DNA of 7,855 nucleotides. Origin: Candidatus Dadabacteria bacterium UBA2774. Its GTDB lineage: Bacteria; Desulfobacterota_D; UBA1144; Nemesobacterales; UBA2774. Positions 1 to 4,981 of this stretch are shown piece by piece (the stretch's first letter is position 1; each line of letters opens with the position of its first letter). Position numbers and translations under genes: made by a program. A model generated the notes under the pieces. It saw nothing but the letters and a program-made list of their open reading frames with translations. It searched no databases and was not told the origin of the DNA. The stretch covers positions 1 to 7,855 of the forward strand of contig DEIM01000190.1 in NCBI GenBank assembly GCA_002352485.1, in the 5' to 3' direction.

Positions 1-560
1 TTGTCTCGATTTACCCCCTTTTTCTCCGCCATAACTATGTACATTGCAAAGATGATTGCAGCCGTGCAGTTTACAGTCATAGAAGTGGTTATTTTCTCAA
101 GGTCAATCCCCTCAAATAATGCTTCCATGTCGGCAAGTGAAGACACTGAAACACCTTCTTTCCCGACTTCACCCCTTGCGCGCTCATGGTCACTGTCGTA
201 ACCCATGAGAGTGGGCATATCAAACGCGGTGCTGAGGCCAGTTTGCCCCTGCCCTAGGAGGTATTTAAACCTCTTATTTGTATCTTCCGGAGTGCCGAAC
301 CCAGCGAACTGGCGCATGGTCCAGAATCGCCCACGGTACATGGAGCTGTGTATTCCACGCGTATATGGATATGAGCCTGGGAATCCGAGATCATTTGAAA
401 AATCAAATCCTTTAAGCTCTAGCGGAGTAACTAGGGGGTCAATCTCCATCCCTGAGATAGTAGTGAATTCACCCTCCCTTTTGGGAGCCTTATCATATTC
501 GCTCTTCCAGCGCTCTTTCTCATAGTTAATTTGATTGCGACTATCGTTATCTTCACACAT
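1..560 (-). CDS. Acyl-CoA mutase large subunit, isobutyryl-CoA-mutase-like (partial, N-terminal 186 codons)
   Basis: This is the N-terminal part of a coenzyme-B12-dependent acyl-CoA mutase, which rearranges the carbon skeleton of short acyl-CoA esters in the cytoplasm. The frame runs open from an ATG at 558-560 to the left edge, so the C-terminal part is missing. Family hallmarks are YPYTRGI (64-70), the segment SSMYRGRFWTMRQFAGFGT (72-90), LLGQGQTGLSTAFDMPTLMG (101-120) and YDSDHERARGEVG (121-133), which line the CoA-binding mouth of the TIM barrel. Phe85 sits where methylmalonyl-CoA mutase has Tyr89 (Propionibacterium numbering); Phe there is the isobutyryl-CoA mutase state. The second specificity residue (Arg207 or Gln198 in those enzymes) falls just beyond the window. 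The start is supported by AAAGGTG at 570-576, about nine bases upstream. The gene has its own promoter and an operator downstream of a tetR gene. The family call is very secure; the exact substrate is inferred. Confidence 0.95.
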   Translation of the reverse strand, partial: MCEDNDSRNQINYEKERWKSEYDKAPKREGEFTTISGMEIDPLVTPLELKGFDFSNDLGFPGSYPYTRGIHSSMYRGRFWTMRQFAGFGTPEDTNKRFKYLLGQGQTGLSTAFDMPTLMGYDSDHERARGEVGKEGVSVSSLADMEALFEGIDLEKITTSMTVNCTAAIIFAMYIVMAEKKGVNRD

Positions 561-569
561 ATTAATATA

Positions 570-576
570 CACCTTT
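570..576 (-). promoter_or_regulatory. Ribosome binding site of the acyl-CoA mutase gene
   Basis: AAAGGTG on the minus strand lies nine bases before the ATG at 558-560. It supports this start for the mutase, whose N-terminus has about 30 residues before the conserved part, as in isobutyryl-CoA mutase large subunits. Confidence 0.7.
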
Positions 577-589
577 CTCTAAGATTTAT

Positions 590-611
590 TGTGTGTTGAC
601 ATATCCACACA
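590..611 (-). repeat. Inverted repeat in the mutase 5' leader
   Basis: TGTGTG (590-595) and CACACA (606-611) are perfect inverted copies around a 10-base loop. They lie between the operator and the ribosome binding site, inside the predicted untranslated leader. They could form a small RNA hairpin or be a protein site. There is no following T run, so it does not look like a terminator. Confidence 0.4.
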
Positions 612-613
612 CG

Positions 614-635
614 AGACTGAACGCTCGTTCAGTCT
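614..635. promoter_or_regulatory. TetR-type operator (22-base palindrome)
   Basis: The arms AGACTGAACG (614-623) and CGTTCAGTCT (626-635) are perfect inverted copies around the central CT. The core GAACG-NN-CGTTC resembles operators bound by several TetR-family regulators of fatty-acid and acyl-CoA catabolism. The site covers about +2 to +24 relative to the start predicted from the upstream promoter boxes, where bound repressor would block transcription of the mutase gene. The adjacent tetR product is the most likely ligand; that link is inference. Confidence 0.82.
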
Positions 636-643
636 ATATGGGT

Positions 644-673
644 AGATTAACATATGCAGCTTTTATCTGTCAA
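644..673 (-). promoter_or_regulatory. Predicted sigma-70-type promoter of the mutase gene
   Basis: On the minus strand a perfect -35 box TTGACA (668-673) is followed after 18 bases by TAATCT (644-649), a weak -10 box. The predicted start near 637 lies immediately before the palindromic operator, which supports a real regulated promoter. The -35 box is strong evidence; the exact -10 box is less certain. Confidence 0.6.
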
Positions 674-685
674 GATTTTATCTTG
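671..685. repeat. Inverted repeat overlapping the -35 box
   Basis: CAAGAT (671-676) and ATCTTG (680-685) form a perfect inverted repeat with a three-base centre. It overlaps the TTGACA box at 668-673 and lies just after the tetR stop codon. It may be a second protein site or a weak hairpin at the tetR mRNA end; no T run follows on the minus strand. Confidence 0.35.
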
Positions 686-721
686 CTTGCTTGTGAGTTA
701 AACGGTATGAATTGAAATAAT

Positions 722-1348
722 TTAGGATGTAAGCTCACTTAATAGACGTGTGCTCTGTGCCTCTATATAAGTATCCAGCGTGTAGTGTTTCTGAAGCGCC
801 CACCGCCTGAACGCCCACATCTGTCCGAGCACCATAATATTATGTGCGAAAAGACCGGCCTCCGCTTTATCAATCTTAAAGCTCCCATCCTCGATGCCGC
901 GGTTGATTATCTCTTCGAAGATCTCGGTCATCTCTTCCTCGGCTTTAAATATGTATTTTCTGGCGTCATGCGACAAAGACTTGGTCTCCTGATAAAGAAA
1001 CACCAGATAGTCCTGCATCTCATCTATCATACGATAATAAGTATCAATGGCGCCATTAAGCGTCTTTACGCTGTCGGGAGTTATCTCAAGAGCAGGTCTT
1101 ACACGCTGTCCGAAGCTCGTATGTATGTAATCACAGACCAGATATAAGATATCCTCTTTAGTTCTTATGTACTCGTATAACGTGCCTACGCTCATCCCGA
1201 ATTTACGGGCGATTTCGCGAACAGTTGTCTTATGAAAACCCTTTTGCACGAATAGATCCACGGCGGCTTTTACTATCTCCATCCTGCGGAGCTCGATGAG
1301 GTCTTTATCCTTAACCTGAGTTTCAATTTTTTTAAGGGACTTTCCCAT
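722..1348 (-). CDS. TetR/AcrR-family transcriptional regulator
   Basis: A 208-residue DNA-binding protein of normal TetR length. Residues 20-67 form the N-terminal helix-turn-helix domain: AAVDLFVQKGFHKTTVREIA (28-47), then GMSVGTLYEYIRTKEDIL (51-68), with the usual recognition helix around SVGTLYEYI. The rest is the helical ligand-binding and dimer domain, including YLVFLYQETKSLSHDARKYI (114-133), a type common in regulators of acyl-CoA metabolism. The start at 1346-1348 is the first in-frame ATG; its ribosome site is weak (GGGAAA about 13 bases upstream), so the exact start is less sure than the gene. It lies upstream of and in the same direction as the acyl-CoA mutase, with a matching palindrome between them. 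I infer repression relieved by an acyl-CoA ligand. Confidence 0.95.
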   Translation of the reverse strand: MGKSLKKIETQVKDKDLIELRRMEIVKAAVDLFVQKGFHKTTVREIARKFGMSVGTLYEYIRTKEDILYLVCDYIHTSFGQRVRPALEITPDSVKTLNGAIDTYYRMIDEMQDYLVFLYQETKSLSHDARKYIFKAEEEMTEIFEEIINRGIEDGSFKIDKAEAGLFAHNIMVLGQMWAFRRWALQKHYTLDTYIEAQSTRLLSELTS

Positions 1349-1382
1349 ACCGCACTTTTCCCGTGCACTTTAAATAGTCACT

Positions 1383-1440
1383 GAGCCTGGATTTGAATAC
1401 AGAATTATTTTAACTGAAACGAGCTTGGATTGAACTACAG
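1383..1440. repeat. Imperfect 20-base direct repeat upstream of tetR
   Basis: The segment at 1383-1402 (beginning GAGCCTGGATT) recurs at 1421-1440 (beginning GAGCTTGGATT), each ending in TACAG, with a few differences and a 38-base period. It lies in the 149-base gap between the lipoprotein gene and tetR, overlapping the possible tetR promoter. Function unknown. Confidence 0.4.
1407..1434 (-). promoter_or_regulatory. Possible tetR promoter
   Basis: On the minus strand TTCAAT (1429-1434) and TAAAAT (1407-1412) are spaced by 16 bases, about 58 bases ahead of the tetR ATG. The -10 box matches well and the -35 box poorly. The 149-base gap needs some promoter if tetR is not read from the pil transcript, but this particular one is only a candidate. 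Confidence 0.25.
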
Positions 1441-1497
1441 TCTAAACATAAGAACTAATAAATGATCTATAATAAATATGCACCTTCAAACCATGCT

Positions 1498-2388
1498 TCA
1501 CGGCATCGGTGTTGGCTCCGGTGTTGGCATTGGCATTGGCATTTCCATCTCTTCTACGCTTTGTGTAATACTGAAAGATACCTCTACAGTGAGGTCATCT
1601 TCAGCAGGTATCGGACATATAGCAGCCAATTCAGGAGGTATCTCAAGAATAATCCTAGCGGTAATTACCTGTGTTCCTCCAGCACCTCTGAATGCGTTAT
1701 ACTGCACGAAAAATTCTCCCGCTTCTTCACTCCCACTCACAACCGGGAACACCATACCATCCATGCCACCTGTAAAGAAACCGAGCCCGGGGTTGCTGAG
1801 AGACACTTCAACTTCAGTACCCGGCTTAATACCAACTGTGGTAAAAGCAAGTGTTAAGAATACGTCAAGAGCTTCAGAATCAAAACTTGGTACGGTTAGA
1901 TCCTGGTTTTCTGGAGGAACAATACCCACACCCTGAAGAGTGATAGTGATGAAGTCAGACTCCGTATCGCCTTCGGGCGGGTTGATAGTAGCTGAAATGT
2001 TAACGGTTGCGGTCTGATCTATACCGATGAGAATACCGGCTAGGTAGTTTACAAAAGCAATTTCGTCAAAGACTACTGGGCTCGCATCGAAGAGACACCC
2101 TCTAAGAGCGGGCGGAAGAGAGGCCGAGAACGTGATTTCAAATTCAATCGGCGTACCGTTCTCTACAATCCCGGTATTGACCTGAATTACCGAATCACTG
2201 CACCCGTTCCCAAACAGCGTGCCCGGATTGCCGCTAAGACCTATTATCGCTGTGTTAATAGGATTATCTGAAACATTATTGTTCGAAAGACTGTTTGAAC
2301 AGCCCATAGCCGCTGTCAACATGACTAAAAATACTAGCATCGAGAGCAGTTTTACATATCTTGTTTTTAAGAATCCATTTATACTCAT
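1498..2388 (-). CDS. Putative secreted lipoprotein of unknown function, downstream of the pil genes
   Basis: A 296-residue exported protein that I do not recognise. Residues 1-29 are a signal peptide with basic TRYVK followed by LLSMLVFLVMLTAAMG. Cys30 after AMG makes a plausible lipobox, so the mature protein is probably lipid-anchored. After a Ser/Asn-rich linker (31-44) come two beta-rich, Gly/Pro/Val-rich stretches, about 45-155 and 165-275, that look like extracellular sandwich domains. Cys63, Cys98 and Cys258 could form a disulfide. The last 17 residues are a Met/Pro/Glu tail encoded by short DNA repeats. It lies 37 bases after the 187-residue lipoprotein gene and has a strong AGGAGG site, so it is likely the last gene of the pilM-Q transcript. 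An accessory envelope role with the pilus is inferred only from position. Confidence 0.85.
   Translation of the reverse strand: MSINGFLKTRYVKLLSMLVFLVMLTAAMGCSNSLSNNNVSDNPINTAIIGLSGNPGTLFGNGCSDSVIQVNTGIVENGTPIEFEITFSASLPPALRGCLFDASPVVFDEIAFVNYLAGILIGIDQTATVNISATINPPEGDTESDFITITLQGVGIVPPENQDLTVPSFDSEALDVFLTLAFTTVGIKPGTEVEVSLSNPGLGFFTGGMDGMVFPVVSGSEEAGEFFVQYNAFRGAGGTQVITARIILEIPPELAAICPIPAEDDLTVEVSFSITQSVEEMEMPMPMPTPEPTPMP
1501..1542. repeat. Short tandem repeats at the 3' end of the 296-residue lipoprotein gene
   Basis: TGGCAT occurs three times in a row (1525-1542), giving Met-Pro three times. Next to it CGGTGTTGGC occurs twice with a 12-base period (1507-1516, 1519-1528), giving Thr-Pro units. 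Both unit lengths are multiples of three, so copy-number changes would keep the frame. Confidence 0.75.
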
Positions 2389-2406
2389 AAGGAATTAATC
2401 CTCCTT
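2389..2406 (-). promoter_or_regulatory. Ribosome binding site of the 296-residue lipoprotein gene, with possible self-pairing
   Basis: AGGAGG (2400-2405) lies 11 bases before the ATG, longer than the eight bases seen at pilQ and the preceding gene. AAGGA (2402-2406) can pair with TCCTT (2389-2393) directly before the ATG, which would hide part of the site. The stem is only five base pairs. Confidence 0.5.
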
Positions 2407-2425
2407 CTTTAGAATAGTAACAATA

Positions 2426-2989
2426 TCAGTTGTTGTCAGCATTTACTGTGAATTCAACGATCTCTACAGCCCCGCTGTCTGTAGAAGCCGCCAGAGTCGC
2501 AGGATCTACTATCACATCTCCACTGACCAGAATCACGACAAAAGCAACACCGCGGTTATCCGTAAGGACATCAAACGGCGAGTCTACGAAAGCACCCATG
2601 GCAAACCATTCACTAATGGGAGTTAAAAGACACTGCTGGGGCGAGCAGGCGTTATTATTGACAAGCTGAATTGCCCTCGCGTCGCTCACGCCATCCCCGT
2701 TTGTATCGACGACCAAAGAGTTCTCACCCGCAAAAGACAGATCCCAAAACACTCTGATATCGTTTATGGGCTCGCCGTCAGGGTTCAGCACTATAGCCTG
2801 TATCCTCATAGGCTCAAGGGAATTCGGAGGTATGTTAATGTCTGCCGGCGGTTGAAGTATTTCTATTGTCGAGCCGAACGGAGCAAAGCCCGGGTTTGAG
2901 CCTCCGCAGCCGTAAAACACCGCGCCCGCTATAAACAAACTAACTAACATAGCAGGGAATAATGCTTTTCCTATTATATTGTTATTCAT
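2426..2989 (-). CDS. Putative lipoprotein with an Ig-like fold, directly downstream of pilQ
   Basis: A 187-residue exported protein. Residues 8-27 form a hydrophobic signal segment ending VFYG before Cys28 and GGSNPG. That is an imperfect lipobox, so lipid anchoring is likely but not certain. Residues 40-185 resemble one bacterial Ig-like domain: a strand MRIQAIVLNPDGEPINDIRV (61-80), then VFWDLS, and TDNRGVAFVVILVSGD (143-158), the usual late-strand pattern of invasin-type Ig repeats. An inserted DTNGDGVSDA loop (95-104) resembles calcium-binding loops, and Cys115 and Cys120 could pair. The start is fixed by AGGAGG at 2998-3003, eight bases before the ATG. It lies 49 bases after pilQ with no terminator between, so it is probably co-transcribed. 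A role at the secretin or cell surface is inference; the specific family is unknown. Confidence 0.87.
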   Translation of the reverse strand: MNNNIIGKALFPAMLVSLFIAGAVFYGCGGSNPGFAPFGSTIEILQPPADINIPPNSLEPMRIQAIVLNPDGEPINDIRVFWDLSFAGENSLVVDTNGDGVSDARAIQLVNNNACSPQQCLLTPISEWFAMGAFVDSPFDVLTDNRGVAFVVILVSGDVIVDPATLAASTDSGAVEIVEFTVNADNN

Positions 2990-2997
2990 CTCATCAT

Positions 2998-3003
2998 CCT
3001 CCT
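2998..3003 (-). promoter_or_regulatory. Ribosome binding site of the 187-residue lipoprotein gene
   Basis: AGGAGG lies eight bases before the ATG. The 18 bases through the start codon (2987-3004) match those at pilQ (4923-4940) in 16 positions, so both genes are set up for strong and similar translation. Confidence 0.75.
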
Positions 3004-3020
3004 GTTTAATAAAACTTTAC

Positions 3021-3050
3021 TATCTAATGATCCCCTTTTTATCTAATGAT
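3021..3050. repeat. 11-base direct repeat at the pilQ stop codon
   Basis: TATCTAATGAT occurs at 3021-3031 and at 3040-3050. The right copy encodes the last PilQ residues Ile-Ile-Arg and the stop on the minus strand; the left copy lies in the intergenic gap. The period is 19 bases. It looks like a small local duplication of the gene end. Confidence 0.7.
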
Positions 3051-4925
3051 TCTGGGAGTTATAAAAACTATGAGCTCCCTTCTTTCATCGTTTCTTACAT
3101 TTCTTTCAAATAGCCAGCCGAAAAGTGGAAGCCTTGAGAACCACGGTATGCTGTTATTCGTATCGCTCAGGCGTTTTGTGAATATACCGCCTATGACGAT
3201 AGTCTGACCGTCGCCGGCAAGTACCTGTGTTGTAGCCTCGTTCCTTCTAATGCTCGGCTGGTCGCCAGCTCCGGTGACCGACTCGTCAGGCGCGTTGTCC
3301 GTAACCGTAATCTCCATCAATATCCTATCGTCGTTTGTAACCTGTGGAGTCACTGAGAGCCTGAGCGTAGCATCCACAAACTGAGTCTGCGTACCTGCTG
3401 CCGAGACGCTCAGAAACGGTATAGAGACACCCTGCTCGATCCTGGCTGGAGTATTATCAAGGGTTAGTACCTTTGGAGAGGACAGGACGCGTCCCTCTCC
3501 CCTGTTTTCAAGAGCGGACAGCCTGAGGTCCAGGTCGTACGCTCCTGTGAGGCTCCCGAGCACAATACCCACAACTCCACCCGCACCGGTACCGGCTGCG
3601 GCGGGAAGATCCACAATGAAGTTATCGGCCGTTGTTCCGAACGGACCGGAAGTAGATGTACCTCCAACCTCAACATCGGATGGGAACGTAGCGCCCGTTG
3701 GGTTTCCGGTTGCTGCAGACGCCCTGTAGTTAAATCCCCACTGCACACCGAGGTCTCTTGTGAAATCGAGAGTCGCCTGCACAATCCTTGACTCTATCAG
3801 AACCTGCGGGGTCCTGGTATCGAGGTCTTCTATGAGCTCCTCAATCTGTCTCACTCTGAGTCCGGTATCGGTTACTAAAACACTATTAGTACGTGTATCC
3901 ACCCTTAAGTCTCCTCTCGGGCTTAGAAGGGGCTCAACCAAAGGTATAAGCTCTTCGGCGCTTGCGTAGTTGATAAAGACCTGCTCTGTAGAAAGCGGCT
4001 CGAGCTCTTCCTTAGACTGAGCGGCGCGTCTTACGGCTTGCTGTCTTGCCTGGAGCGTACCGAGAGGCGCTACTCTCATGACGTTACCTTCTATGAACGC
4101 TCCTAGACCTGCGTCTTCGAGTATTACATCCAGGGCCTGGTCCCAAGGCACATTAGTCAGCTTAAGGGTAACCGTACCTGCCACATTCCTGGCAATAATC
4201 ATATTGAAGTTACTTATATCAGCTATAATCCTGAGTACATCTCTTATGTCGGCATCCTTGAAATCAAAAGACACCAGTTGTCCGCGGTATATCTTTTTAG
4301 CGCCCGGAATGGTCGTAAGTCTGAAATCAAACGCGTAGAGGTCTTCCGCATTGACCTCGACTTCCACTTCTTCAGGCTCTTCTGATACTGCCTGCGCGCG
4401 CGATTCACCTAGGCTCAGAGTAATAGTGTTTCCGTCCTGGGCTATGTCTACCTCGACATCTTCATATTTAAGCTCGACAACTACAATTACATCACTCGCC
4501 TTAATAGGATCCCGGAACGAAGAGATGAAATTAATAGGGCTATCGAAATCACTCACGTCCCGCGAGACTTGAAACTTCTCGGCTAGTATAACGTCCTTAA
4601 TCTTGAGGCTTACCTTTTTCTTTTCTTCGGTTAGTCTTTCATATTCAACGGGTCTTGAGGTGCCAACTGTGACGATTCCCAAGCCCTGATCGACTTCAAA
4701 TCCTATATTTTCGAGGGAATTTACAATATTGGGAGAGCTTCCCGGTGTTGCTTGCGCAAGCTCCAGAGTAGCTCCAGCCCCATAGTCCGGGGCATTAATA
4801 TACATACCGGCATTGGTAGAATCTCGGCTAGCTTTAATGTTTTGAGATTGGCTGCCCGATGCCTGAGAAATAGGTATATATATGCAGAATACAAGCAATA
4901 TACTTAATATGTATATAAATCTCAT
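3039..4925 (-). CDS. pilQ: Type IV pilus secretin PilQ
   Basis: The outer-membrane secretin through which the type IV pilus leaves the cell. At 628 residues it is shorter than Pseudomonas or Neisseria PilQ (over 700). Residues 1-22 are a signal peptide, probably cleaved after Ala22. Residues about 70-172 form a single AMIN domain, which binds peptidoglycan in this family. A short acidic linker SEEPEEVEVEVNAED (181-195) follows. Residues 214-285 are the secretin/TonB N0-type domain (RGQLVSFDFKDADIRDVLRI, 214-233, and VPWDQALDVIL, 259-269). Residues 313-385 are an N1-type ring domain, and about 390-628 are the pore-forming secretin domain, with VLSSPKVLTLDN (480-491), IPWFSRLPLFGWLF (593-606) and ELIVFITPRII (617-627). 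AGGAGG at 4934-4939 fixes the start. Fifty-six bases separate it from pilP, whose product connects it to the inner-membrane PilMNO complex. Confidence 0.98.
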   Translation of the reverse strand: MRFIYILSILLVFCIYIPISQASGSQSQNIKASRDSTNAGMYINAPDYGAGATLELAQATPGSSPNIVNSLENIGFEVDQGLGIVTVGTSRPVEYERLTEEKKKVSLKIKDVILAEKFQVSRDVSDFDSPINFISSFRDPIKASDVIVVVELKYEDVEVDIAQDGNTITLSLGESRAQAVSEEPEEVEVEVNAEDLYAFDFRLTTIPGAKKIYRGQLVSFDFKDADIRDVLRIIADISNFNMIIARNVAGTVTLKLTNVPWDQALDVILEDAGLGAFIEGNVMRVAPLGTLQARQQAVRRAAQSKEELEPLSTEQVFINYASAEELIPLVEPLLSPRGDLRVDTRTNSVLVTDTGLRVRQIEELIEDLDTRTPQVLIESRIVQATLDFTRDLGVQWGFNYRASAATGNPTGATFPSDVEVGGTSTSGPFGTTADNFIVDLPAAAGTGAGGVVGIVLGSLTGAYDLDLRLSALENRGEGRVLSSPKVLTLDNTPARIEQGVSIPFLSVSAAGTQTQFVDATLRLSVTPQVTNDDRILMEITVTDNAPDESVTGAGDQPSIRRNEATTQVLAGDGQTIVIGGIFTKRLSDTNNSIPWFSRLPLFGWLFERNVRNDERRELIVFITPRIIR

Positions 4926-4933
4926 CTCACCAT

Positions 4934-4939
4934 CCTCCT
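4934..4939 (-). promoter_or_regulatory. Ribosome binding site of pilQ
   Basis: A consensus AGGAGG lies eight bases before the ATG at 4923-4925, the clearest ribosome site within the pilM-Q run. This agrees with the secretin being needed in more copies than pilN or pilP, which have weak sites. Confidence 0.75.
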
Positions 4940-4981
4940 TATCTTCATCATCCGATAAATAACATATCCCTGTTATAAATA

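Noticed and set aside
1..525. Plus-strand open frames at the left edge (1-201 and 205-525)
   Set aside because: They lie antisense to the mutase coding frame, whose translation matches a well-known family across the whole stretch; the plus-strand translations show no recognisable domains.
561..721. Cobalamin riboswitch upstream of the B12-dependent mutase
   Set aside because: The gap is only 161 bases, is largely taken up by promoter and operator, and shows no B12-box-like conserved core.
1349..1497. Intrinsic terminator at the end of the pil transcript
   Set aside because: No GC-rich stem followed by a T run is visible on the minus strand. The GCAC/GTGC stem near 1352-1366 is only four base pairs and sits in front of tetR.
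1462..1936. Two overlapping plus-strand frames opposite the 296-residue lipoprotein gene, with His/Trp/Cys or Gly/Ile/Val runs
   Set aside because: The runs are the repeat DNA read in other frames. The minus-strand frame has a signal peptide, lipobox and strong ribosome site.
3004..3015. GTTT-AATA-AAAC inverted repeat between pilQ and the lipoprotein gene
   Set aside because: A four-base AT-rich stem is too weak to be a terminator and is expected by chance in an AT-rich gap.
3464..3784. Second minus-strand frame inside pilQ
   Set aside because: It lies in another frame of the conserved secretin domain, has no family resemblance and no ribosome site.
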